A DNA stretch of 64,000 bases, taken from contig JACSYO010000916.1 of NCBI GenBank assembly GCA_016806645.1, forward strand, positions 321,001 to 385,000, written 5' to 3'. Below, piece by piece: positions 26,691-37,725 of this stretch. Every line of letters starts with the position of its first letter. The stretch's first letter is position 1. The translations under genes and the position numbers were made by a program. The notes beneath the pieces are model-generated. The model searched no databases. It was not told the origin of the DNA and saw nothing but the letters and a program-made list of their open reading frames with translations. This stretch comes from Ophiodon elongatus. Lineage: Eukaryota; Chordata; Actinopteri; Perciformes; Hexagrammidae.

Positions 26691-27069
26691 TACATGGCGA
26701 GTTGGGATGAGATCGCGTTGAGGTGACGCAAAACACCGTCCGACCAATGGCGTCACACTAGTCCACTGATCCACCGACAGGTGAAGGTGCCAGGTGCTGC
26801 AATGATCCAGCAGAGGCAGGGAAGAACAAAACTGCAAGCTTCAACATGGATGTAAACAATGCTGGATTTAAAATCCTTTAAAAAAATTATGAGAAAAGAA
26901 ATACATTCAACAGGTTTGTTCGACATCGAGGATCACACACTCTTTTTTACAGGAAAACACTGTACAGGCAAAATGGAATGAAACATATTCATTTTTTTTA
27001 TTTTTTTTTGTATTGATTAAACAAGACAAGACACAATGTGTTATTAGGGAGCTTCAGAAGTTTTTTTTA

Positions 27070-27240
27070 TTTTATTTTGGACAGAGCCAGGCTAACCATT
27101 TCCAACTGCTTCCAGTCTTTATGCTAAGCTATGCTAACGGTGTCCTAACTCCAGCTTTGCACTTGATACACAGATTTGGGATTTTTATCGATCTCCTCGT
27201 CTCACTCAGTGACGACGTGAATGAACGTACATGTTTCTAT
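27070..27240 (-). repeat. Dispersed fish repeat, reverse copy
   Basis: Contains 'cagagccaggctaacc', 'cttccagtctttatgctaag' and 'ttttatcgatctcctcgtct'. On the opposite strand this is the 'ttagcataaagactgg ... agcctggctctgtcc' repeat that is abundant in fish. A shorter relative in the other orientation lies at 63795-63880. Class unknown. Confidence 0.5.
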
Positions 27241-28789
27241 CAGATGCTTCGTTCAACTCACTACGAGAACCTGAACTCGATTCAAGTTAGTATAATTTAT
27301 TGAACAAAAGTTCTGACAGTCATTTTATTGTCTGTACATTTCACCATGTTTTCATGAGTGTGTAAGCGCCAGTGTGTGTGCGTTCACGTTTCGAGATGGC
27401 CATCAATAGAAAGAGAGTGGAGGGAGAGATTAGGCAACTTTGTGTGCTAAGCCCTGTGAAATCACGGGCCCAGGGGGTGAGGTGGGGAGATAGGCGAGTG
27501 CCTCTCTGATCAGACGGGCTGTGGCTCACCGTGTGAAGCCGCCTGAATGCCCAGTAATCCCTCCCAGAGCCACAGAGAAGCCCGCCTGACTGATGGGCAG
27601 CTCCCCTCGCTGCAAACACCCGGCTTCTGCCTCAACAGTTCATCACGGCCGCGACTGGGAAGACTACCGGCGGGTTTAGGAGGTGAGGGCTGAGGTGATG
27701 GCTTAGCGGGGAGAGATGAGGAGAAGGTTGATTTCGCTGTCAAATAAGCGGTGCGATCGCAGTGGTGTTGCTTTGCTTCTGTCCAACAGTTCTGCTTCCT
27801 TTCTGGATAGATTTAAAGTCAAATATGACCCATTTTCATAGAAATAAGGACAAGTTACGATACTTGCATCATAATTATCCACGTATCTTTTATCTTTTGC
27901 TCTATTATTGTCAATTGATGGATCACAACAGTGATTCAACCCATTTCTGAGACTGTCCTCTGAGAAAGTCATCCTTTGTAAAAAATGACTGGTGCTTTCT
28001 TTACAAGAGAGGTTTTTCTTCACCTTAAAAATAGTTTCAAGTCTCAAGTCAACTCTTAACTCAGATTTTTTAACTACATCTGGGTTTGACACAGTGGACC
28101 ACATTTGTTCCCCCCGTTTCCCTAGAGTGAGTTTAATTTAAACATGACCTTGATCTTTACCGAACCTTAATCAAGTCCTTTTTATTAAGGCTGTGACGGT
28201 AGATGTGCATAAACCTTACCAGAGTGGTAGAAGATTTAAAAAACGGTCATCAATTTATGTAAAGGTCATTTGTAACGCGTTTGGAAGTCGTCATAAAACA
28301 CTAATTGTTGATTTAAAGGCAATGAAAAAAATAATATTTTGCCCTTAACTTTAAAGGAATTGTTAGATAGTTGTCAGTTTTTGACAGCTGGCATCTGGTA
28401 GGTTTCTTTGAGAAAGATCCATCCATGACTCTAGACGTTTGTCTCATTTGAGTTTAAACTGACAAAAATAAAAAGGAAACCCATTTCTGAAACTTGTTTT
28501 TCCATGCGATGCATTTTGAAGCCCCGTCTTAAATGTAATGTCTTCTATATTACATCTGTCTCTGCCCTGGGTTCTGTTATATTCATCCCATCTATCCACC
28601 CGTTTCTTGCTGCTGATCCGGTTCTTGGTCACAGTGGAAGCAAGCTTATCAAAGAGGCCCAGGCGTCCTTCTCCTCACCACCGTCCTCCAGCACCTCGTG
28701 GGGGAATCCCTTATTGTTCCCAGGGTAGATCGGATTTCTACTCCCTTTAGTGGGTTCTGGGTCTGTCACCCACAGGGAGCTATTATCTA

Positions 28790-29590
28790 TCAGATTAGCA
28801 CTTCCGGTTCAATTGTCTCAAAGTCAATGTTTTTTTTTCTGAATGGGTCTTTAGTTTTGAAGTAAGTTCGGTGGTTACCACAAGATTAAACGATTTGGAT
28901 GTTTTGTTCTACTCTATGCAATACGTCAGTGAATATTCCACACGTGAATTTTGAAGCTTGTACTTGTTTAAAGGCTCCCACAATGAACTTTCTTTTGGTG
29001 TTGACGTCTGCGGTGGACGAAAGTGGTAGTGGTCCCTTTTAAAAACCCTTCTTAAAACACAAACTATATAGAAATAGCCAATCCTCTCGCTGATGGTCTT
29101 GTTTACTTATGTAGGCCATATAGAGGCATCAGTATTCAATTGAGACGGTTTCATAACTAGTTCAAAGTTCCTCACAGTAACTTTAAAAAAGGCAGTTGCA
29201 AACAAATGGCTACATGAGACCTCAAAACGTCACAATGCCGACGAGTCCGGCCTGACAGCCTTGTCATGAGCTCACGCTCATGTGACCAGAGGTGTAGTTT
29301 GTTTATTAACCTAACATTAACTTTTTACTTCTGAAGATTGCATTTGCGCTTCAAAAATCCTAAAAGGGGTGCTCATTTGTGAAGATTATATTGCTGAACA
29401 AAACAAGTAAGTATCATAAATGTGTGTTTGCCACAAGATTTATTTTCTGTAATAATCCAAAATCCAATGAAAAAATCCAAGTGGCTTTTTGTAGAGGGAG
29501 CCAGTGCGATGCTAACTTCCCGGGGTTGACCTACAAAAATCCATCATCACTCTATTTCTCAATGAAGACAAAGTCCACGAGTGTGGGATT
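28790..29590 (+). mobile_element. Dispersed non-autonomous element (probable)
   Basis: Blocks such as 'acttccggttcaattgtctc', 'tcaaagtcaatg', 'gagggagccagtgcgatgc' and 'cccggggttgacctac' are familiar parts of a fish repeat about 0.8 kb long. I cannot assign its superfamily. Limits are approximate, and part of the middle may be unique DNA. Confidence 0.45.
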
Positions 29591-29628
29591 GGGCCTTTAA
29601 CATGAGACCTGACCAATAACCAAGAAGT

Positions 29629-29660
29629 ATATATATATATATATATAAATATATAAATAT

Positions 29661-29697
<37 letters not shown>
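29629..29697. repeat. AT-rich simple repeat
   Basis: (TA)n broken by 'taaata' units, followed by an AT-only stretch with 'aattaaattta' motifs. Confidence 0.9.
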
Positions 29698-30589
29698 TAA
29701 ATTAAATTTATAAATTAAATTTAAACTAAAAACTGATTACAAAAAGACATTAAAACATTTCCAATAAAGCCTTTGCTGTAGCGTGAACAAACAAATTGTG
29801 TTAGACTGATGGCATTATATCGCATTATCTTTGATACAATATGAAGGAAAAAAAACACACCCACACACTCATGCAAGTGCATGTGGCGACACACAAACAC
29901 ACAGAGACGCTCACAGACTTGATTGGAAATGAAAATGATCCGTCAGCCAGTGTTTTGCAGGAGACAGAAAAGTAAACAATGGAGGCAGTCACATTAAGAC
30001 ACTTAGACAGAAGTGTAATTACTGCTTCTCCATCGACCCAAATTTCCAGCAGGGGACCCATTGCTGAGGGTACTTAGCTGTTAGGAGTAAATGAGCTCAC
30101 TTTATTGCCTTCTAGTTTGTAATGGGTCTCTCTCCCATACCTCTGGCCAGCGGTGCACGTCTTTAACCAATCACAATCAGCCCGCACAGTCAATGTTTAT
30201 TAGCTATTGTCTTGTACTGAGCAGACAATAATGTGCACTTGACTTGAAATGCCCTGTCATGACCACGGGAGGCTTGTGCTTATAACTTCGACTCAGCGCA
30301 ATTCAATCTCTAACTGTGCAGCTGAGAGGTAGAGGTGGTTTATTGCGTCTGTTGATCCATGTTTTCCACACAGCGGCCAACTGAATATAGTCATGCATGT
30401 GTTCGGGCTCTTGTTTATAGGTTTGCTGGTCAAACATCTGAATTATAGCTGCAGCACATATTTCTAGTGTGAGACAGTATGAGTCTTTTATTTAAGATGC
30501 TATGTGTAGCATTTTACTATCAATACATCAGTAAATGTGGTCTTTTTTTTATTTATCCAACTGATTTATGACCAAATACCTCTGTTACA

Positions 30590-30715
30590 TGCTAAGCTTA
30601 GCTAATCTTAGCATGCTAAACTAAACTAAACATGCCAAACTGGTGAATATGGTAAAAGTATAACCAGGCTAAACATGCTACTAAGCATGTTACCATCATT
30701 ACTTTGCATGTAAGC
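30590..30715 (+). repeat. Dispersed 'gctaagc...catgctaa' repeat, copy 1
   Basis: Contains 'agcatgctaaactaaac', 'ccaaactggtgaatatgg' and 'gcatgttaccatcattac', fitting the common fish element with repeated 'gctaacatgctgatg' words. A second copy lies at 54565-54690. Confidence 0.55.
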
Positions 30716-31249
30716 ATTCCAGAATAAACATTAAGCAGCTGTAGTTTTGTTTCCTAAATATAATACGAGTAGTTTTGTGCATTTTTCTTCTTTTTTTTTT
30801 TTTTTTTTCAGATCACAACTTTAACCACGTGTTTAAAATTGCAACTGTAATCCCGGAGAAAATGCAGTTCAGCAATTGTATCGGCAACTATGTATATCTA
30901 AATTGTATTTGGTGTCAAGGCTCTGCTTTCTGTCGTAAAGCTTAAAGCCATAAAAATAGCCCGCAGGAGGATGTTGGTGTCGGGAGAGGACAACTAGCTG
31001 AAGCAGAGACTGACTTGTGGACATGAGCGTAACAGATTTAATAAACCGCCCAATGGCAATGTGCAATCTCAGCTGGTCCAGAACACACCAACACTGGAGC
31101 TATCTGCATGAACTAGCTCGCTGGCTTTGCGTGATTAACATTCTTGGAGTTTAACGGGTTCTTGTGAAATGTGGTCTTAAATGTGAGAAATGAAAATGCA
31201 ACACCTCTGGTTTGCCTACCGCCATTGAGAAAACAGGTACACAGGTTTG

Positions 31250-31445
31250 GACCGAGGCTATTATTTAAAGCCACGCTAGCAGCAGTTGTGGTCCCCACAG
31301 GATGAATCCTACTGACCTTTTCCTCTAGCGCCACCATGTGGTTGACATTTGTGGGTTTTGAGTGAAACTTCTCAACAACTGGGCGAATGGACTGCCATAA
31401 AATTCAATTTGTCCGACACTTTGTTTGACAAAAGGTCTTCTGAGC
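31250..31445 (-). repeat. Dispersed fish repeat, reverse copy of the 10.1 kb repeat
   Basis: Contains 'gtccccacaggatgaatcc', 'cctctagcgccaccatgtgg' and 'ttgtgggttttgagtgaaac'. Its reverse complement matches the family seen at 10097-10262 as I remember that family. Confidence 0.55.
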
Positions 31446-31715
31446 AAATGTTAGGTTTATAAACTAAGATGGAAACCATGGCAACATTACTCCTGCTAGA
31501 CATCAGCGAGTTAACGTCTTCACTGTGAGCATGTCAGAATGTCTCAAAGCACTGCTGTGCCCAAGTTAGCCTCAGAGATTCATGGCTATAGACGTTTTGT
31601 CATAACATTTCTATCAAGCTCTGGCCTTTTTTCACCTGTAAAACTTACTTCATTAAAAAAGGAACAGTTTATTTTTTTCTAAACTTTCTTTCCGAGACCA
31701 AAATACCTTATGTGT

Positions 31716-32132
31716 TATGCTCCCCGAAACGAAACTTTCTTGGACCCAAAAGCAGAACTCAGACGAGACTGGCAACCGTTCACAGTGGATTTATTCAGAG
31801 AGACGGTTCGTTAGGCTTAGAGCCTCAGAGCCTCACGGTGGAGCAGGGCAAGCAGAGAGAGCCGGCCTGATGGCTGGGAAACAGACTGACGAGGTGCAGG
31901 ATGAGGCAGGCAGGCAGGTTATGGACCTGAGACGCATTAACACAAGGTGAGACAGGACTCAGGTTAACACGGGTGGGAAAACTGAACTAAACCTTTAGTT
32001 TTGCCGAGGCATTTTTTTACCACGTTGGTGAACTTAACGATCCATCTGGAGTGTAGTGCCGGGGTAAATATATACCACAGGAGCTTGATGAGTGGATGGG
32101 TTACAGGTGTGCATGTGGATTTGCAGCATGAG

Positions 32133-32188
<56 letters not shown>

Positions 32189-32282
32189 GGGGAGAAACAA
32201 CAGAAGTGACTAGGAATGAGGGAGAGGCACAGCCTCACAGGCTTGTCCAGGCATTAAGCATGCAGGAGGTGGAGTCATGATT
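31716..32282. repeat. Dispersed repeat containing a GA microsatellite
   Basis: 'cttggacccaaaagcagaac', 'agtggatttattcagagag', 'ggaaacagactgacgagg' and 'gaggtggagtcatgattacg' resemble a fish repeat family with the order 'acccaa-gcagaac ... tttatt ... gaaacagactg ... gtcatga'. A (GA)n tract at 32136-32188 lies inside it. Superfamily unknown. Confidence 0.5.
32136..32188. repeat. (GA)n microsatellite
   Basis: About 53 bases of GA with a single GATA interruption at about 32170. Confidence 0.95.
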
Positions 32283-33551
32283 ACGTACAGCAACATACAT
32301 ACAACATACAAAATAATGTTGTAGGATATCTACGAATTACTGCGCATTCATTTCTTAGGTATAGCTACGAATGCTGGATGAGTCCAGCCCGCTCTAAATG
32401 TAGCACTTGAAGCGTTTCAGCATATTTGATGAAGTCGATTGGACAAGCCCTCTTAAACCACTAATTGTTGTTTTTATAATTCCGTTGATGTACGCATTAA
32501 ACAAACCAGATACAACATTAATGATTGCTAAACTTAAAATGTCTTAGTAGGTGTGTATCTTTCCTTGTCATACATATACTAAATACTTTAAAACGTTCAG
32601 ATGGAGTAAACACTGTTTATGTGTCGACAGAAAAGCACAGTTCAATGATAAACATCCCACTTCTCTCAATATGAATGTCCCAGATCCTCATTAAGAAGCT
32701 AATTTGAATTTGAATTTTGAGATTCACACATCTGGCAGCCGTTTGACCTGTCGGAAACAGCTGAGGACAGAAATCATCGATCTTGATGTGATTCCAACGG
32801 CAGCAGTGACAGCAACATTAATCATGTGATTATAAAGAAAACACAAACATAAACCAAAGGGAGTGATCCAAAGAGGTTACTGACCTACGGCTCTTCAGCA
32901 GCTACACAATACCGTACATTGTGTAGCTGCATTGTGTGTCATCTTCATAAAAAGCTTTTTATGCAACGAATGGATGTTCTCTCAATTTCTGACAATTACC
33001 AGACCACTGAAAACATTCATTCTGCTTTTATTCTTCTTCTTCTTCTTCTTCTTTTTCAAGGACCAAACATATTTCACCAACATCACTAGTTAGGCTGCTA
33101 CATACTTTGTTTTTTATGACCTCCAATAATAGAAAGAATGGATTCTATCATATTGTAGACACACTAAACTTAGTTCAGGGCTACTTTTCCCATTTGAGGC
33201 ACATACTCATTTCCCTACTGAATAATAATAATAATACAAGTAAAATTACAATTGATTTAATGTTTACAGTCGACCCAATGAAGGTTTTTAGCACCTGATA
33301 TATTGTATGAGCATTTTTGAACGAAGGAACATTAAATCCAGTTCACAGCTGTTGGAGGAATCTGAAATTGTGGAACTAAAATGAAAAAGCTGTGCAGTCA
33401 GCAATGAGCGACGGGGTCCAAAATGAACCCATAATTATTTTCCCAAGGTAGAACAGTTATTTTGCATGCAATATTTCTGTATTTGTATTCCCATCGGTTA
33501 AAACTTGGCTTAGAAAAAGGTGATATGAGTAATTAGCAGTGAAACATATTA
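32283..33551. other. Intronic stretch without recognised gene
   Basis: Looks mostly single-copy. It includes a perfect 13-bp inverted repeat with a 7-base loop (32898-32930) and a CTT repeat (33031-33055). The part 32690-32840 is dense in TAAT and TGTGATT-type motifs and could be a conserved non-coding element, but no alignment is available. Confidence 0.35.
33031..33055. repeat. (TTC)n microsatellite
   Basis: About eight TTC units on the plus strand. Confidence 0.9.
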
Positions 33552-33905
33552 CCCAGGCGGCAACCTCCGGTTTTAAAAAGTGAAGGAAACACGGAATTGC
33601 TTTAAAGGTGCATTCTCTCCACAGGCCTTTAGGGGGCGGCTCTTCTGATTGACAAAATAAGTCTTGGTTGTGATTGACAGGTCGCTACCCTACCAGGGCC
33701 GTATACGGCGTCTCTACGCTAAACACTCCTCCGCTGTCCAAATATGGTTCCTTCCGTTCACCGGTTGCAAAAAAACAAGATGGCGACGGCCAAAATGACG
33801 AACTCGAAGCTTCCAAACCGCGGTCCACAAACCAATGGGTGATGTCACGGGAACTACGTCCACGCCTTATATACGATCTATGGTGTTACTTAGAGTGTCA
33901 AAGTT
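33552..33905 (+). mobile_element. MITE-like dispersed repeat, copy 3
   Basis: Has 'ggcggcaacctccggtttt' at the left, 'acaagatggcgacggcc' in the middle and 'tccacaaaccaatgggtga' with 'cttatatacgatctatgg' at the right. It is the most complete of the three copies in the window and bridges the other two (3905-4045 reverse, 19868-20395). Confidence 0.7.
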
Positions 33906-36483
33906 TGAAGCATTGGTATTAAACGAGTAGTGCAAGTATCCACAACCTCACCAGGCTTCCAGTTCCACCTATTTCATGAGGACACATGAATAAATATCTT
34001 TCTTGAGTGACTGGGCTCTTAAACCTCTTAACCTCACCTTACAAATAAAAAATACAAATGTGTATTTTAAATAATGTTCCTATTATATCCACCGTAAAGT
34101 CACAATATGTTCATAATGATTCTTGTTGACTTGATGAAAAGCATTGTGATGTAAGTGCTGTAAAAGAGGTTTATACGGTCACCTTTCAGGCTAACAACCC
34201 TCAATGTGCTTTTCTCAATCATAGTTTGCACCATTTTACAATAGTGTAGCAGTTTAAGGGGGGGAAATAGCTGTCCATAAGCAATCCACTGGCAGTATTG
34301 AGTCTCTGTTTTTATTATTGTTGAAATGTATTATTGTCTGAGCCCTTTGCAGAGTGAGACGGAAGGGGACACAGAGAGCTCCCCTCGGGGTCACGGGGTC
34401 ACAGGGAGCCGGTGAATTGCAGGACTGTAACTGACTTCCTATGTTGTTATCAGACGGTGACTAAACCAAACACAGACACAGAATCAGTGGAAGGAGTTCA
34501 CAGTGCAGTCTCCTGACAATTAGTCCAGTCTATTTTCATTTCAGTTTGACTTTAAAAAGGACCCATTGAAGGTGTTTCACCACGAGCAGCGCTTTGGAGC
34601 GTTCAGTCTAATGTATTCTTCTTTTGCGGTGGTAAAAAAACTAAAACGGGTGAAAAAATGAAAATAAGCTGCTGATCATGCAGAGTTCCTCTGAACAGTT
34701 GAACTACGGAGTATTTGCCCTGCAATTCTTTTGGTCACTCTGGTTATGGTGTTTGCCCAATGGTTATAATAATAGAAAGGTTTGACCTCAAGTAAAAGTC
34801 GTATTGTATGACTGAGCCCAGTTGGTTGGAGTTGAAGGTTAGTCCTCTCACACACATCCCCACTCAACCTCAACATTCTCACTTTCCTCTGTATCTCAAT
34901 GTCAAACTTCCTGTTTTTGTGTGTATCCGTCACTCTGTCTTCTCCTGATGGAAAAATGGACTTTTTCTGGCTTTTAGTGCGCGCAGCAAACATAAAACAT
35001 TGCATATATTTATTTTACAAACTTTTGGGGGACTGTTGCTTGTCGAAGTGAGCGTATGTAATCCTGCTGCAACAGATAATGTAAAAATAAAAAAAACAAT
35101 ATAGTGAACAACACACTTTCAGAATAAAACGATTTCTGTGTTGTTTTTTTTTGTGCCTCTTCAGACTCACTGCCTTATTCTGGCTCACAGCTTTGTTCAG
35201 CGTGGCTGTGGGAGGAAAAGCTCTTTGAATGAGGTAGCCAGAGCAGAATAACACAGCACCTTTATAAAACATTTTTTCTTTCTTGTCTTTTCTTATTGAC
35301 CGTGTGAGGGGTTACCAGCATGTGCCTTCGCCACGAGTGCTGCATTTATTGCGAAAGAGTGTTAATTTTTTTGACACGGTCTGTTTTGGTTGGTTAACGA
35401 TCCATCGATGGCTGGTTCAGCATAAAGAGTGGAAATGTGAATCAATGCTTTAAATACAACCTGGAAGGAACAAGCTGTTGATCCTCTGCCTGCTCACACC
35501 TCTACATATACACGTTTTGAAACCATATATATCTGTGCCATTTATTTTAATAAGATTAAAAAAAATTGAAATGGGAAGGTATTTAAATCTGTAAATGCTC
35601 CCTTACTGTTTCAATATGAAGAATTTATGCTAATGATGCGCACCAAAATTAATCCTAATCTCCAGTTTCACTCTGTGTATCATGTTGCCTACACAAAGGC
35701 ATAATTCCAATGCACGCTTTGGAATTGATACACAACCGGAGTGGAAAATATATTTGCCTCTGCCACGCAGCTTCAATTAAATTACCAATAGGCTAAGTGC
35801 AAGTGTAACTAAATATAGCTGTTTGAACGCGGTTTGACCCACAGAGGAATTGTGAGGACCAAATTCAGCTTTGCTCATGAATATTATAGGAAATAAGGGT
35901 TTCTTGTGGAGACGAAATGGGAATTTAAAGTCTACCTGAAGCTGCAGATTAGGGTGGTTTAGTTATCCACTTACTGGTCGTGTTGAAGCTCGGTACAGAG
36001 TGAAAACAGCAGCCGCTGCGTGTGTGTCGTCCTCGAAGCTGTCAGGCTTTGCCCGGCCTTATTAAATGATCAGCTACGCTGTGTATTGTCACAGCCTGGT
36101 GAGTTTTGGCAGCGGCGGCCACGAGCTGCGGAGCACTGATGCCAAAAAGCGGCTTATCTTGATGGATGGGTTCATTATCACCTTCTAATTACAGGTGGAT
36201 TTTCAGGTGTATTCATTACCCGCGCTGACCGGGGTTGTGTGCGTGCTTGTGTGTGTGTGTGTGTCCGGGGGTTACTGTTACATCGGCTGAACTGCAGGGG
36301 GTCAGCTGGTGTGTGTCGGGGGGGTCCAGGGGTTCCTGTTTCAGCTCTGCTGTAGGCTCTCTGCAATATTCATGAGCTCCGTGGGGATCAGTGTGCTGTG
36401 CAGCGCTCAGGCCGCTGCCTCCTCTCAAACTGCCTTTTTTACTCCATCAAACACTATCACAAGAGTTGGTGTGCATCTGGCTT
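33906..36483. other. Intronic stretch without recognised gene
   Basis: No exon recognised. The block 35600-35990 looks single-copy and has many TAAT/ATTA words and 'catgaatatt'; it is a candidate conserved non-coding element only. A (GT) run lies at about 36249-36262. Confidence 0.35.
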
Positions 36484-36518
36484 TCAGCCCACTGACAACT
36501 GGGGCCCCAGGTACCCAG

Positions 36519-36561
<43 letters not shown>

Positions 36562-36580
36562 GGTATTTGTTTTATATTAT

Positions 36581-36628
<48 letters not shown>

Positions 36629-36670
36629 ACTATACCTGGGTACCTGGGGCCCCAGTTGTCAGTGGGCTGA
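36484..36670. repeat. Long palindrome with AT-repeat centre
   Basis: The 40 bases at 36484-36523 and the 40 bases at 36631-36670 are perfect reverse complements (for example 'ccactgacaactggggcccc' against 'ggggccccagttgtcagtgg'). The sequence between them is almost pure (AT)n, so the arms can pair further inward. The whole can form a hairpin or cruciform close to 187 bases long with an imperfect tip near 36562-36583. Confidence 0.95.
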
Positions 36671-36679
36671 AAATAGGCT

Positions 36680-36764
<85 letters not shown>
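36680..36764. repeat. (CA)n-(TA)n compound microsatellite
   Basis: A CA run (36680-36703) passes directly into a TA run (36704-36762), filling the gap between the second and third copies of the palindrome arm. Confidence 0.95.
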
Positions 36765-36766
<2 letters not shown>

Positions 36767-36768
36767 AG

Positions 36769-36796
36769 CTGGGTACCTGGGGCCCCAGTTGTCAGT
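36769..36796 (+). repeat. Third copy of the palindrome arm (direct to the second)
   Basis: These 28 bases, from 'ctgggtacctgg' to 'agttgtcagt', are identical to 36636-36663. They lie in the same orientation as that copy and inverted to the first arm. Confidence 0.93.
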
Positions 36797-37364
36797 AAGG
36801 ACTATATAGACTATATAGACTAGACTCTAACTCTAACTTTATAATTTGCTTGAATTTTTTAGTAGGTTTATGATGATCTCCTGGGGCTATCCTATATTAT
36901 AATATTGTTGATTAATAGCCAATATTTTTAGAAGAGTTTTCTTTTTAAATTAGAAACTAATGAAAAAAAGAGAAAGTATCCCGTTTTTAAAAATTGCATT
37001 AACAGTTTTCTTCTTTTTTTGGACCACTTGGGGGCAGTGTAAACAAGTTGGGAGCTCTCCATTGACATATCACTTCTTAAGCTAACACGATAAAGTTGGC
37101 AGCGAACAGTTACACATCCAGCAGACACAGAGCAACATTATAATTCATCATGTGTCTGACGACCCTTCAAGTGCAATTCAATGTCTTTTAGCTCTGTTTT
37201 TGGTCTCCACCAACTCCTGTTAAAATAAATATCTGCCTCTTACTAAATGCTCCACTGTGTTCACCAGCTCGTTCTTAGAGTCAAACGGAGCTGCAGCTTC
37301 AGGTGATAATTCTCAGCAAGTTCATCACTATGAGGGTTGAACGCCAGGGCCCTCGGCTGACCCC

Positions 37365-37580
37365 AAGGCCCCTATGTGCTCATAGCGTGAGCTAACCACT
37401 GGAGCCCCCCAGACCCAGTGTGAGGGTCCCCAGGCCCCTTGGTGTTTAGAGTGAGCTGACCACTTGGGCCCCTGGGTCCCTTTGCGTCTACATTGCGAGG
37501 GGTCCCTGGACCCTTCAGTGCTTAAAGCATAAGCTCACCACTAGGTCCCCTGGGCCCCAGGGTGCTAACAGTGTGCGTGC
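37365..37580. repeat. Degenerate minisatellite, unit about 70 bp
   Basis: Three diverged units follow one another, each with a 'ggcccc(t/c)' start, a 'gtgagctgaccactt' or 'gtgagctaaccact' core, and a 'gggcccctgggtcc' type end. It is strikingly GC-rich against the local AT-rich background. Confidence 0.7.
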
Positions 37581-37584
37581 TTGT

Positions 37585-37725
37585 AAAAGTACCGCATTCA
37601 AAACTTACTTAAAGAACCAAATGTAAAAGTACTCATTATGTGTAATGGCACATTTTAGAATAATGAAGTCCAGTAAGAAGTACAATATTATGTACTTAGT
37701 TACAGTCCACAGCTCATGTGTGTCT
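37585..37725 (+). repeat. 'aaaagtactcattatg' dispersed repeat, short copy
   Basis: Contains 'gcattcaaaacttacttaaa', 'aaatgtaaaagtactcatta' and 'tgtacttagttacagtccac', the recognisable start, core and end of a fish element also present at 39955-40905. The centre is deleted. Confidence 0.6.

Larger units (their letters stand above)
20396..27069. other. Intronic stretch without recognised gene
   Basis: Contains a GT microsatellite (24516-24562), a short AT run (23409-23426), a CpG-rich block (about 22100-22240) and one SINE-like copy (about 26545-26690). No supported exon. The CpG-rich block is discussed as a possible unannotated promoter or transposon leader. Confidence 0.4.

Noticed and set aside
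36484..36796. CRISPR-like array of repeated units
   Set aside because: Units are inverted and separated by simple AT/CA repeats in a vertebrate genome; it is a palindrome, not an array.
36309..36809. 166-residue plus-strand open frame
   Set aside because: Most of it is Tyr-Ile repeats from (AT)n and His-Thr repeats from (CA)n; not a gene.
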